64,000 nucleotides of DNA from Favolaschia claudopus (GCA_037176885.1 JAWWNJ010000005.1:3162001-3226000), one strand, 5' to 3'. Counted from the stretch's first letter, positions 34,194 to 44,961 are shown. Notes: generated by a model not told the origin, from the sequence alone. Numbers and translations are program-made.

Positions 34194-37100
34194 TCAAATC
34201 TGCATGGAATACGGAGAGATACATGCCGTGTCATTCAAATCGCGTCGACGTCGCTTCCGAGGCGAAGCGGAATCAGCATTGATGGAACTGCCGACTGCAC
34301 GTCGGTCAGTCGCTGGCGTGTTTGCGGCCCGAGGACGAGCAACAGCGAGCGACGGCAGTCCTGATGCACTCGCGATAGGCCGATCCAAATCCCGCCTATT
34401 GGGGAGACGGCGATGAGATACGACTCTTGTTAACCTAAGAATATCGTTCTGCTTTTTTTGCAGTCTGTTCCAAGGGTCTTCAGGAATCAGGTTTTCATCC
34501 TCACTTTCATTCTCACTCGCTTCGGCTTCATCTGGGGGAAACCGTGCCTCTATTTCTCTCTTTGCTTCACCAGCCTCCACAACACTGCCGTACTTGACCT
34601 TAGTATGCAGCGCTAACAACTCGAAACGTTGGGTCTCCCGACGAAGATCTTCAGAGGTGCGGCAAGTAATCCTATCTTGAGAAAACGGGCTAACAATTAG
34701 CAGGCCGTCAAGTGATGTCGCCCTAGATATCATAACATACGGAGATTCCGTGCCTTTACAATCGGATAGATTGACCGCAGTGGTGTGAAGCGTTTTTCCT
34801 TGAGACTTATACGCAGTCATAGCGAAGCCAGGTTGAACAGGCAGCTGAGTTCGGCGTACTGTACACTTTTGATGGGTATACGGATGCTCAATCTGGAACG
34901 AAATAGTGTCTTGAAGCGCGACTACGTGGTGATTGGGGAGTCCTGGGATAACGTCGTCACTCGTATCATCGCATTCTATGACACATGATATAGCATGTCT
35001 ATTTCCGTCTTCATCCAGAACGTATCTGACGCTTTTCAGGATTCCAAAAGACCCGTTTACAACGCCACCAGGAACATCAAAATTCTGAGTTATAGTTACG
35101 GGCATCCCAATCACCAGAGGAATCTTACCCATGCGCTGACTCGTCTTTCCAGTATCTAATCGCTGTAATCGATCGTAAAGCAAACCTGGAGGAACGGACT
35201 TCTTTCCAACGACATCATGAGTATGATACCAATGAATCGGCAGCCCTGCCCTCCGGGCGAATTCCTCAGTTGCTCGACAGTTCAACCGATCTTTCATCTC
35301 GTTTTCATTCACAATCAAAGGTGTGTTACACCACGGTCTAGTCTTCCAATCAATGTTATTATTCTCGAGCAGACGAGTGTTCAACAATTCGAAATCGGCA
35401 ACGGTGCAACGACCGTATCTCAATCGATTCAACAACTGAAGAAATCGTTCATTCTGCGGACCACTCTGACGTTTCACCTCTGTCAACAGCACAACGGTCT
35501 TCACGCTCAGCCAGAGAAGTTTCCCGCATATATTTTTCTGTCCTAATTCAGTTGAGGCAGAAGAACCCTTTATACCTGACGACTTCCTTTTTTTGTTACT
35601 AGAATGGGGCTCCAGATGCGCATACAATCGTTGCTGGCGAACGGGAGGCAATTGATAGAAGTCACCAGCAAATATCACATTGACACCGCCAAAGGCGGAA
35701 GCAGGATCGCCTTTGGCAGCACTCAAAGCCTCGCTGATATCATAAAGTAAGGCACATCCTACCATCGATATTTCATCGATAAACAAATAGTCAACGCCTT
35801 CCCACATTGACATTAGATCTCTGAGACCCTTTCCTGACCTATTGCTGTGACGCGCAGTCTGTCCCATGCCTAACGCCGCGTGTAAAGTCATTCCCGTTAT
35901 ATTTCGAGCCGCTACACCGGTATACGATGACAACCTAAATCGCCTTGTTTCACCACGAGCATCAAAGAAAGCCTTCATCGCGTCAATGACTCTCGATTTA
36001 CCGGTTCCACCGGGACCACCTATATACATCCTCAATGGAGGAGCCTTTCTATCCAAACTATGACGAGACACGATATCAAACGCTCTTCTTTGTTCGGTGT
36101 TCAAGGTAAAGTCATCGGCCACTTTCTCAATGAGTAGCTCCGCATCCGTTGCATCTTCGGAAGATTGGACATCCTTTGGTACCAGACCGGCATGAATGCC
36201 CACTGCTTCAAACTCGTCAGGAAGAGCGACATGACCATTGCGGAATACAGATCCGTCCTGTATCAAAGATCCAGAAACAGTCGGCATATTAGCATCGATC
36301 TGATTTTGGTCTATGACTGTGGGTGCCGATGCCACTTGTTTCCATGCGTCTTTACGGTCCTCATAGTTCTTTTCCCAGCGCTGCTCTAATGCGGGTTGGT
36401 TCTCAGAAACAAGTTCGTGTCCTACTACCTCAGTGTTATGTGGAATATGCGTCGATGGCGAGCCAACTTCAGAAAACATGCCGCTGTCGGTTAACGATCG
36501 AATGGCTGCATCAATACGCACATCAGCCTGGCCCCTCTTATTCGAAAAGCAAGCATCGACGGCATCTAAATGCGCGACAATCTCATTTTCGTCATAATCT
36601 CCTAAGCAACCTTCCGCGGATCGGCTCATTATGTTTGCAGGCACACCATCCCGAGTTCTACGACTACTGCGATTAGCAAAATGGCTATCACGGCTGTCCT
36701 TGCACTCATGCAAAAGTTGCATATTATCCATAACTCGAAGCACTTCGGAGGAGCAATGAAGCACAAATTCCTGGTAAGCATCGAACCATGTTTGCCCTTC
36801 GCGAGCTAAATCCGTGTGATGTCGCCAAGGTTTGAATAAAATAAGCATAAGGCGAGCATACTTCTGTTGGGAATCCTCCCGATCTCTGCGAGGAAGCGAC
36901 GAGCCGATTGGTACGGGAACCTTTCTAGCTTGCGGTGACAAGACACGTAAAAAATGAGTTGTATCTTCCAGGTGTTCCTCTTGGAAATACACTCGCGGCC
37001 TTTTTTTTCCATTCCATTTCAAGATTGGACCGTCTCTCATGATATTCCACGGCATATCTGCGGCGTATTCATCGGTATCCATCTGGCGTTCGTTTCGATC

Positions 37101-40100
37101 CTCACTTGGGTTTGCCACACTCTCGCACTGTTGCTTCTTTGTCTTATTGTGGTCTCTGTTAGACTTGACTATGCGAGTTTTTTCAACTTGTGCCACAAAA
37201 TCCCACACATTAACATCCTCCAAAGCGACTCCGCGACATTGATAATCCTTGGCTTGATTCGCGGTAGGGACGAATTTCCCGTTTGCTCCGATTTTCAGGG
37301 TAATCTCGTCATCAAATGCACCATCTGCGTCTTCCAAGGAAAGTTCGCGATCGCAAGAACCCGCGTTCAGACGTTCCTCATCTTCATCTATATCTCCCAT
37401 GGCTTGTTCAACAACGCCAACATCAACATTATCTGCTTCGACTGGTGGGTCCAGTTCACTTTCTTCCGCAACTTTCTGAGCAACCGACGGGTAACATTCC
37501 GGACTAGGCCGTTCAGAATTGATAAAACTCTCTAAAGAAGGCCAGTACATATTGGCGTATTCGTGACTAGTGAAATGATCCTCAAACCCCATTAGATAAG
37601 ATACAACCTGCTGGGCGCTCAATTCTTGTTGGGCGATCAAGGCATGTGCACATTTTTGCAAAAGTTTCTTTGCTCGCACCGTAAACTCATCGACCTCAGG
37701 ATCATACTCGCCAAGCCGACTCGCAGCCAATTCTAACGCGGCGTAAGCTACATGCGCCTTCAACTGCGTTTTTGTTATATAATCAGTAATGTAGTGAAGG
37801 ACAGCTTTGGCCGCTACGCCAGAAGATATGAACTTAATATCCATGTTACAACGTAAGCTCTCTAACATCGTAGCATTGAATTGGTTAACCATTCCATCTA
37901 AACAACGTAGCTCCAAAGAACCTGTCACAGGATCGACCACGCTAATTGGGCGAACGTTAGCCTCGTCCAAAGCAAATCGACATTCCTTTTCAAAGCCGGG
38001 ACCTTTCCAATACTTGTAACATGTACGCTGATGCTTATGTACCTGGCATACGGTGGCTAACTCACGCAGATCTTTCGCGCGCGCGTCTTCCAAGTCGACA
38101 GATGGAACGGAAGAAACTGGTGGTCCTCTAGTGGCACAGGGGTGATAACGAGACAACGGAACTTCAAGATCAGGTCTTGTCTCCGGAGGAATAGACGTAG
38201 ATATAGTATCTTCCAAGAATGAAATCAGCCGTTGCTGAAATTCCTGATTTCCTCCATTCTCAAGCGCTTTTTCCTTGATTTCATTGGGATTCAGTCCCCC
38301 TTCAACCCACACAAGCATATGGCAATGCAGCGTTCCTCTACCTTGCGCTTCCACGCATCCATAATACGCGCTCACTACACCCAGGATTCCACCGTCAACA
38401 TCGGCATGAGTTGGATCGTATTCAAGAGCCGCAAGAAAAGCCTTTATATATATATTAAAAAATTGCGCCGCCACGGCGGGATTTTTGGCAACTAATATGG
38501 ACTGATTGGATCGATTCTGCATGTCCTCTGTGGTCAAATTGTCGATATCAATTTCCTCACCAGCGAGGAATCGTACAAGCGGGTTATACACATCAGCAGG
38601 ATTTATAGTGATATAAAAACTTGGGAGCCCCTTCTCGAGCATCAATCCCCGTATTTCGTTGCGCATTACGAGCTTCGACTGAGGGGAACCGTACACACTG
38701 GCGTTGATTAGATTTACCTCTTTCATCAAGGCAAGTACCTTGCGTTCGTCGTCCGAGTTGACCGTCGTCAAATCTCCTTTACTAACCCTCTCTGAAACTG
38801 CATGGATAGCGACCGGAGAAACAGAGGCAAACCTCGCAGCAACGTTGTCGAAATTCTTGCGCTTGACTTTAAAGCTGGTACGTTGAAGAAGCCGTCGACG
38901 CTGGAGCATATTAAACACTGTGAATAAGAAGGAATAATGTTCTTGGAAGCGCCTATCCGCCATACTAAAAAAATGCTTAATATGAGCCTCAAATCCGAAC
39001 GCTGTTCGTCTGGTCGAGTCCTCGGGACCACCAATGCCATACGGGAATAACGTAGGATAAATCAAAGGCAATAAATCTGGATTATTAAATTCATTCATGG
39101 GATTAGGATCGTGAGGGACGCCGAGATAATTCGACCCTGGCTTTTGTAGATGATCTGCAGCAGCCTTGCGAAGTACCCGAGACGGTTCGTGGCCACTGAC
39201 ATCCGTTACGACTACACTCTGAAAAGCCACAGGATCCGGAGCTGCAGGTCCCATCATCTCGGCTAAGCGGGGCAGGGCGACACTAGAATTCGAAGAAAGC
39301 TCAGTTTGCTCCCTCGGGTTCGCTTCAGCCGCATCGGAGTCAAAGGTGTCGCGCAACTCATCAGAAGGTCCATTGAACTGGGTGTACGTCGAGGTCGTAG
39401 CGTCTATACCGTCAGAAGGGATGACGTGTTCAACATGAAACGGGATATCGACAAGTTCACCCTGTCCTTCAAAGACAGAACGATTTATTTGTACATTCTT
39501 ATACAAAGAATTGTGAGCTACGAGCCATTCTAATGCGTTCATTACTTTCTCTTTTCGTACGATCAGAGGCTTCGCATTATTTCGGAGCCATTCTACAGTC
39601 GGAGGTTTGGCACCAATAAATAAGACACAAATAGGAGTGGTAATTTCCTCGATGGAGGGAGGTAAGCTGGATACGATGACAGAGGGCCGCTGAGGATAGA
39701 CAATAATATGCCCCTTAAATCCGCGCTGCACATTAGGCAATCCTCTATCATCTTGTTCCTGCATTTGAATAATCCAACATTTCGCCCGGCATCGTGCGAT
39801 CATCGCCTCCTCCACAACGGTAAGATCTTTCAACTCGTCAGGTATAGGACCTAAATAATTTTTATTGGCCATAGACCGGCGAGGAACTACCCCTCTTACG
39901 AGCTCGGATCGGCAATCACGACAAAGCATGAGTTGTGTTGCCCCAGTTTCTTCAGCAAAGCTAATGCACTCTGGATCAACCAACAACGTCGAGTAAGCTC
40001 CAGAAGACACAGGCATAGGAGGAGGAACAACGTCAGGATCCAACCACTCAGTTTCAGGGATATCACTATCCGTGTCTGACCCAGATTCCCCGTCACTCTG

Positions 40101-40871
40101 CACTGTCTCACTTAAATTGGGCATAGGTTTATCGCCAAGGTCAGCGCCAAGATAAGGCATCGCAACGTCTTCCAAATTGTCGTCAGATAAATTTTCGTCA
40201 GCCAAATCAGGCCTCCTCAGCAAATTGAAGTCAATCGCATCAAAATCAATAAAGGTTTTTTTGTCGACAGTACATCGTTCAACACAACTGCCGCATACGA
40301 AAGTTTCCAAACTAGCTTGAGAGATATACGCCGCAAAAATATCTCTGAAGCGCTTTTTTTTTTCTCGTGAAGCAACTCGAGGCCACTGGGATTTTAGTCT
40401 GCGATTAGCTTGCGCTTGAGCGTCGAAACGCGCTTCAAATTCCCGCTGTCGCGCTTCACGATCCGTAGTCAAACGGTCAGACAAGGGTTCTTTACCTTTA
40501 TTCAGCGTCTGAATGTACTTGCGCAGCGTGGAACGCATACTGGCAATACCTTGGGATTCACTCCACTCAAGACCATTGATAGTGAGTATGCGTCGACACG
40601 ACTTCTTTTTCAAGCGAGGCAACAGGTAAGTTAATAATTGAACCTGCATGGCATTCTGTGATTCCTCGGCAGTCAATAACTCAGGTTGTACCGACGGAAA
40701 AAGCTGGTCAAAAACCGAAGCGCATGCAACAGAATGGTTACCGTGAGATTGGATGGCACAAGCCCCAGAAGACATATGGACAACCAAAGCCTGCCGCAAA
40801 CCTTCCGTAGTGACGCGATGGAACGGCAAGCGATGCAAACTCGCGAAGGAAACGAGCATAGAAGTGGGCAT
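34194..40871 (-). CDS. Helitron Rep/helicase (DUF6570 N-terminus, HUH endonuclease, PIF1-type helicase), 2225 aa
   Basis: The transposase of rolling-circle Helitrons, which nicks and rejoins single strands and unwinds DNA. One intact frame. Residues about 170-500 match the DUF6570 region: a CGSCVERC pair, then LMLCRDCRSEL, then ANKNYLGPIPDELKDL and ARCRAKCWII. The Rep part has the two-His motif TLHCHMLVWV (about residue 849) and the two-Tyr motif YITDYITK (about 1027). The helicase has Walker A GGPGGTGKSR (about 1617), IDEISMVG (about 1698), GDFYQLPPV (about 1738) and a late motif FAMTAYKSQGKTLH (about 2018). All key residues are present, so it may be active. Its start lies 13 bp beyond the stop of the upstream ORF and in a different frame; a run of seven T lies at the junction. 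No extra endonuclease or RPA domain is seen. Confidence 0.9.
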   Translation of the reverse strand: MPTSMLVSFASLHRLPFHRVTTEGLRQALVVHMSSGACAIQSHGNHSVACASVFDQLFPSVQPELLTAEESQNAMQVQLLTYLLPRLKKKSCRRILTINGLEWSESQGIASMRSTLRKYIQTLNKGKEPLSDRLTTDREARQREFEARFDAQAQANRRLKSQWPRVASREKKKRFRDIFAAYISQASLETFVCGSCVERCTVDKKTFIDFDAIDFNLLRRPDLADENLSDDNLEDVAMPYLGADLGDKPMPNLSETVQSDGESGSDTDSDIPETEWLDPDVVPPPMPVSSGAYSTLLVDPECISFAEETGATQLMLCRDCRSELVRGVVPRRSMANKNYLGPIPDELKDLTVVEEAMIARCRAKCWIIQMQEQDDRGLPNVQRGFKGHIIVYPQRPSVIVSSLPPSIEEITTPICVLFIGAKPPTVEWLRNNAKPLIVRKEKVMNALEWLVAHNSLYKNVQINRSVFEGQGELVDIPFHVEHVIPSDGIDATTSTYTQFNGPSDELRDTFDSDAAEANPREQTELSSNSSVALPRLAEMMGPAAPDPVAFQSVVVTDVSGHEPSRVLRKAAADHLQKPGSNYLGVPHDPNPMNEFNNPDLLPLIYPTLFPYGIGGPEDSTRRTAFGFEAHIKHFFSMADRRFQEHYSFLFTVFNMLQRRRLLQRTSFKVKRKNFDNVAARFASVSPVAIHAVSERVSKGDLTTVNSDDERKVLALMKEVNLINASVYGSPQSKLVMRNEIRGLMLEKGLPSFYITINPADVYNPLVRFLAGEEIDIDNLTTEDMQNRSNQSILVAKNPAVAAQFFNIYIKAFLAALEYDPTHADVDGGILGVVSAYYGCVEAQGRGTLHCHMLVWVEGGLNPNEIKEKALENGGNQEFQQRLISFLEDTISTSIPPETRPDLEVPLSRYHPCATRGPPVSSVPSVDLEDARAKDLRELATVCQVHKHQRTCYKYWKGPGFEKECRFALDEANVRPISVVDPVTGSLELRCLDGMVNQFNATMLESLRCNMDIKFISSGVAAKAVLHYITDYITKTQLKAHVAYAALELAASRLGEYDPEVDEFTVRAKKLLQKCAHALIAQQELSAQQVVSYLMGFEDHFTSHEYANMYWPSLESFINSERPSPECYPSVAQKVAEESELDPPVEADNVDVGVVEQAMGDIDEDEERLNAGSCDRELSLEDADGAFDDEITLKIGANGKFVPTANQAKDYQCRGVALEDVNVWDFVAQVEKTRIVKSNRDHNKTKKQQCESVANPSEDRNERQMDTDEYAADMPWNIMRDGPILKWNGKKRPRVYFQEEHLEDTTHFLRVLSPQARKVPVPIGSSLPRRDREDSQQKYARLMLILFKPWRHHTDLAREGQTWFDAYQEFVLHCSSEVLRVMDNMQLLHECKDSRDSHFANRSSRRTRDGVPANIMSRSAEGCLGDYDENEIVAHLDAVDACFSNKRGQADVRIDAAIRSLTDSGMFSEVGSPSTHIPHNTEVVGHELVSENQPALEQRWEKNYEDRKDAWKQVASAPTVIDQNQIDANMPTVSGSLIQDGSVFRNGHVALPDEFEAVGIHAGLVPKDVQSSEDATDAELLIEKVADDFTLNTEQRRAFDIVSRHSLDRKAPPLRMYIGGPGGTGKSRVIDAMKAFFDARGETRRFRLSSYTGVAARNITGMTLHAALGMGQTARHSNRSGKGLRDLMSMWEGVDYLFIDEISMVGCALLYDISEALSAAKGDPASAFGGVNVIFAGDFYQLPPVRQQRLYAHLEPHSSNKKRKSSGIKGSSASTELGQKNICGKLLWLSVKTVVLLTEVKRQSGPQNERFLQLLNRLRYGRCTVADFELLNTRLLENNNIDWKTRPWCNTPLIVNENEMKDRLNCRATEEFARRAGLPIHWYHTHDVVGKKSVPPGLLYDRLQRLDTGKTSQRMGKIPLVIGMPVTITQNFDVPGGVVNGSFGILKSVRYVLDEDGNRHAISCVIECDDTSDDVIPGLPNHHVVALQDTISFQIEHPYTHQKCTVRRTQLPVQPGFAMTAYKSQGKTLHTTAVNLSDCKGTESPYVMISRATSLDGLLIVSPFSQDRITCRTSEDLRRETQRFELLALHTKVKYGSVVEAGEAKREIEARFPPDEAEASENESEDENLIPEDPWNRLQKKQNDILRLTRVVSHRRLPNRRDLDRPIASASGLPSLAVARPRAANTPATDRRAVGSSINADSASPRKRRRRDLNDTACISPYSMQI

Positions 40872-40884
40872 AGTCTCGACGTCG

Positions 40885-41951
40885 TTAAAAAAAGGCTTGA
40901 GTGGGGTGTTGATCAGAAAATTTGGTAACTAAATCCTGCCGTTTTCGTGAAAGAAAGGATCTGACCGTTTCGACGAGTCCCTCGTCACTGGTAATCTCAT
41001 ATTTTGCCGGATCAAACCCGATGGCAGACGCACACATCGACAGCAACTCGACATCATCTACAGAAGAGAGTAACGAACTCATCACGAAATAGGCCTGCTC
41101 CGAGGCGCTAGCGAAGTCAGCCGCAACGGCGGAACATCCCATATGACACGACATGGATTTTCCAGCACACATACCAAGACATAAATGCGTCATTATAGCT
41201 CCCCGGAATTCCTCGACAGTGCGAAATAACGAACAATCTATGCCATGAGACTCTAATAATTGTTGAAGATTATCTCTATCTGCATTCAACATGATACTGT
41301 GCGACGCGTCCGAACTAGATAAGGTGGCTCGCAACAAATCAAATCCCAGCAAAGACGAAGCGACTGCGCGTCGATTACCAACAGCACCACTGGCACGAGA
41401 TACATCAGCACCACCGGCACTGGAAACAACAGCGCCACCGGCACTGGAAACAACAGCGCCACCGGCACTGGGAACAACAGCACCGACGGCACTGGGAGCG
41501 AAGACGACAGCACCACCGGCACTGTTACCAACATCCGACATTGGTCGAGGTCCTCCCGCGGAATATTCCACGGGGACGCCCGACGCCAGCGGTGCTAAAT
41601 ACAATGAACAAGCGTAACGGCGAACTCAACTGGAAACTTACCACACGTTGGTAAAAAAAAACGACCAGGGTCAAACCTGGAAGGCAAGTTCCATCCGGTT
41701 CCAACCAGCAGTTCCCGCATAGAGGCGCTCCAGTCGAGGCCCAGAGAAAGATCGTACGGTGAAGCTCCCAAAACAGGACGAACGACAACAGTGAAGGATC
41801 CATATTGCGCTGTATACAAAGTAACTGGGACCCAAGGAGGCGGAGCTGAAGTCGAGTATAGGCGACCTAGAAACCGAGCAGAGAGAGTCGTAACTGGGGC
41901 GGAGGTACATGTCAGAGAAAGAGGAGAATGTGCGTTGATTGTAATAGACAT
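40885..41951 (-). CDS. Helitron accessory ORF upstream of Rep/helicase, 339 aa
   Basis: Exons 41642-41951 and 40885-41594 join in phase (intron 47 bp). The first exon reads VTLYTAQYGSFTVVVRP then SPYDLSLGLDWSASMRELL, a layout recalling the tail of a retropepsin-like fold (hydrophobic strand then LGxDW). The catalytic Asp-Thr/Ser-Gly is absent, so protease activity is not claimed. The second exon starts with a run of SAGGAVV heptapeptides. Next come a helical part with NLQQLLESHGIDCSLF and a Cys-rich stretch LCLGMCAGKSMSCHMGC. The protein ends HPTQAFF just before the Rep/helicase frame opens. The same order (small ORF, then DUF6570-helicase) is, to my recollection, common in mushroom Helitrons. 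Confidence 0.6.
41400..41525 (-). repeat. 24/21 bp coding minisatellite (SAGGAVV repeats)
   Basis: About six units of CACCGGCACTGGAAACAACAGC-like sequence (plus-strand sense, each with small changes) encode repeated S-A-G-G-A-V-V in the accessory ORF. The unit is a multiple of three, so the frame is kept. Confidence 0.7.
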
Positions 41952-44900
41952 GGGAAGTTATTATTGAGGTAAAGAAGAGCGGGCCACGCTTTAAAGAGGT
42001 CGGATCTTAAACTCGATCTGACTCCAATTTAGTCGTTGATGCATGTGAAACCTTAAAACCAAGAGCACGACTCACCCAATGCTGTGCGACGGGGACTGAC
42101 TCTGAAAAAAACTACGCGGTTGGAGTCAAAACAGGTAGCAGCACGAAACGTGACCGTGTTCGAAGAGTGTGAGAAGGAAAAGACCGTGAAAGGTACCGGC
42201 TTGATCGCATAGGCCCAGGACAGTGGGTTTGACACCGGCCATCAGCGCGGCGGACGGTTTTGACAGCTCTCATCAGCTGCGCTCAAAATTTACTGATTAG
42301 GCGCACCCCAAAACCCACTAAAGATAGTGGGTATACTGCATCGAATATCGCAATTTTCAGCGGAACATGATTTAGTCTATCTTTAGTCCCGTTCACATTG
42401 ACAATACCCTGCACAAAGAATTAGTACTCTGATAACACGAATAAGTATTCTCCCCAACATCCAAATTCGAGCACGCCGCCGAACGGAACAAAATGAATGA
42501 TTACTCAGTGTCATTCGTTTCCAAGCCTTTTCTTCGCGAGAGAATGCCACGCGAGAGAATGCCACGAGCGAACGCAAATGTGCCAATTGGGAAGGCGTAC
42601 GTACTTACATGAATTAGCCATCCAAGCGCGAATCGACTCGTATGTAGGTGCTCGAATGCCAGAGCGCAGGGCTGGGGCTTGAAGCGACATTTTAACTCAA
42701 CTCCGAATGAGCTAGGAGACAAACGAGTGACGACGAACTCTGAATTCGAGGGGACTCGACGAATTGTAGGAACTCTCAGGCTGTCTTCATTTCCCATCTT
42801 CGCACTCGAGGAAGCCTGGGGTCTTCACACCCCCGCCCCGCGCTGCCCGGCACATCGCCCGCGCGAGAGATTCGGCTATCCTGGATCCTTCCTCCCCTCC
42901 CGCCTCCCCATCCCAATCTCCCCCCTTCTCTGCGACCACCCCTCACCCATCCCCGTCCTCCGTCAAATAATATCACAATCGTATAGTCGCGGGTAAGCTC
43001 CCTCCACTCACTTTGCGACGATGGCTGCGGCGAGGCGCGGGAGAAACGGATGCACATGAGCGAGAGACGCGGGAAGGCGAGGCGAGGCGACGGCATCGCA
43101 AGCCCCGTCGAGACATTCCATCGGATGATGGTCGGGGAGGCAGGAGAGGCGAGAGTGAGGGGAGTGTCGAGCGCAGGGGCCAAGGGACAGGAAGAAGAGT
43201 GAAAGGCGCACATCTATCGCCATCAGCGAAAGCCCCGAGCCAGATCCACTCGTCCCCGCCCTCCGCCTTCGTCGAGTGCGAGTGACGTGTAAGTGCAGCA
43301 CAAACCCCTCCCCTTCCCCCTCCCTTCCTCGTTTCTTCTCTCTCTCCTGACCGCCACACCTATCCTCCTCAATCCTCGCCTCCTTTTCCCACCTCCCCAT
43401 CCTCTTCTCGCCTTCCCCTAACCGTACCCATCCGTCCTCCATCCTTCCTTTCACCCAGTCTGGATGACGCCTTGCCTCAAGGAGTGTCTCTCCCCTCTCG
43501 CGTCTTCCGACTCCCGTCCTCAGCTTCCAAGTCCCATCTCCATGTCTTCCGACCCATCTCGCATCTCCCAACCCCGCAACTCCCTACTCTGAAGCCACAG
43601 CCGAAGCTCAAGCTCACGCTCACGCTGGGGTCGAGAAGAAGCGGGTTAGTACGAAGATCGGAAGTGCTAGTGAAGTGCGAAGCGCCGTGATGCCACGTCA
43701 CCGCCGACGAGGGTGACGACACATCCGACGTCGTCGAGTCGTGTAGAACTAGAAGAGAAGCGGCGTCGACGTGACAGTGCGTAGTCGGCAAGAGCGCAGA
43801 CGCGGTGGAGTGGTAGGCATACGAGCGTCGAAGCTCGAAGACAGACGACGGTGAGGTCCGTCCGACCTCAGTACGAGTAGACAAAAACGGGCGAAAGAGA
43901 CGAGATGAACTGGTGGTATGGCTTGCGCGCGCCCAGGATGCGGTAAGTGGCGAGTGCGACGCTCGGCGGGCGTCGAAGGTCGAAGGCGGAGGGTGGAGGG
44001 GAGACGACGAAGAAACCCGGGGGTCGATGTGACCGTACGTGGCGGCCCGCAAAGGGCAGAGATGGAGATAGGGATGGTGGTGGATACGACCACGATGGGT
44101 GTCGCATAGAATCAGGAGACGCAGACTGGGCAGCGGGAGGGTCGTGGACGGCATCGAAGTCGAGCGGGGTAGAAAGAAGACGACCCGTGTCAAATCCTCA
44201 CTGTGTGTTTTCGACGCATCACCTTCACGGTCTCCACTACCTCACCCCTACATCCACCCTTCCTCATCTTTTCCAGCTCACCCAACGGAAGCGTCGTGTC
44301 GCGTCTCTCGACGCCTGACCCCGCTCTCAAGCTCACCCTCGACGACGACGGGGGGCTGTGGGGTGGGTATGCATACGATAAGCGGCGGGGCGGTAGAGGC
44401 TGTGGAAGATCCACAGCCTGTACATTCGTGAAGCGTGAAGACCGTCGATATCTGACTTCGGAAAGATGCGGGGGCGGTAGAGGAGGTGGGCGTCGAAGAT
44501 ACAAGGTAGTCGTGGACGACGTCGACGCCGGCTGGGGATGAGGATGGAGCTGAGAAGCGTAGGGTAGGGCGTCGACGGATGAAGCCTGTGATAGTAGCTA
44601 GGCGGGCGTCTTGAGCTTGTGCGTAGCAGGCAACGATGCAAAACGCTCACCGAGATGAAGATGGTGGTGAATACGACCGCGACGACGAAGATGACAAGGG
44701 GACGACCACGACGCGAGGAGGTGTCGATGAGATGCGAGCGTATAGCGAGCTGGGGGTCAGGACGGTGGTGTCGATGGAGGAGAGGCATGAGAGCGACGAG
44801 GAGGAGCTGGAGGCGGGGGTCGAGAGCAGTCGCGCGTCGTCGATAGAGACGGAGATGGCGACGGTAGGCGGTGGAAAGACCGCGCGTGCCGTTGTCGAGT

Positions 44901-44961
44901 CTTCATTCATCCCGCCCCTCTCCTCCTCATCTCTTCATCTTTTCTCCTACCCCACCCTCGC
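41952..44961. other. Helitron leader, then GC-rich simple sequence without a supported gene
   Basis: 41952-42335 is the Helitron leader. At 42536-42565 there is a perfect 15 bp tandem duplication (GCGAGAGAATGCCAC twice). From about 42700 to 44960 the DNA is GC-rich, with CGACGACG-type and CCCTCC-type runs. Several overlapping minus-strand frames are Ser/Pro/Arg-rich and show neither domains nor codon-position bias that I can see, so I do not call them genes. The motif AGATGGNGGTGNATACGACC appears near 44060-44095 and again near 44655-44690, suggesting internal duplication. Confidence 0.45.
42287..42335 (-). repeat. Right copy of the ~50 bp inverted repeat (pairs with 4696-4746)
   Basis: On the minus strand it starts TATACCCACTATCTTTAG, continues TGGGTTTTGGGGTGCGCC and ends AATCAGTAAA. 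The first 20 bases form a hairpin (CCCACTA/TAGTGGG). It marks the start of sequence shared with the 4.7 kb region. Confidence 0.7.

Larger units (their letters stand above)
4696..42335 (-). mobile_element. Candidate 37.6 kb element bounded by inverted repeats
   Basis: Seen directly: the inverted repeat pair at the two ends, and inside it a row of genes that are almost all on the minus strand, with gaps of tens to a few hundred bases. The one plus-strand gene is the GIY-YIG gene next to the left end. The cargo includes a Helitron Rep/helicase, a ribonucleotide reductase small subunit, a polymerase epsilon subunit B-like gene, an Spt5-like gene, three nucleotidyltransferase-like genes and four tandem paralogues of unknown function. 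Inference: this could be one giant mobile unit that travels with its own Rep/helicase. The alternative is that the right repeat is the 5' end of an ordinary Helitron and the left repeat is the 5' end of a second, truncated Helitron in opposite orientation, with normal accessory genes between. I found no decisive target duplication. Confidence 0.35.
34194..42335 (-). mobile_element. Helitron (rolling-circle transposon), apparently autonomous
   Basis: Contains the Rep/helicase and its upstream accessory ORF. The 5' end is taken at the TATACCCACTATC terminus near 42335, about 385 bp before the accessory ORF, because a diverged copy of this leader begins at the same base at 4696. The 3' end was not found. 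I looked for a GC hairpin followed by CTRR after 34194 (minus-strand sense); weak candidates exist around 33830-33850 (ATCCG..CGGAT) but none is convincing. Confidence 0.65.

Noticed and set aside
41642..41951. Retropepsin domain in the Helitron accessory ORF
   Set aside because: Only the LGLDW-like tail is present; there is no Asp-Thr/Ser-Gly catalytic motif, so protease activity is not supported.
42776..44788. Long overlapping ORFs on both strands in GC-rich DNA
   Set aside because: Composition is Ser/Pro/Arg-rich in every frame with no domain, splice pattern or conserved block. They are by-products of GC-rich simple sequence.
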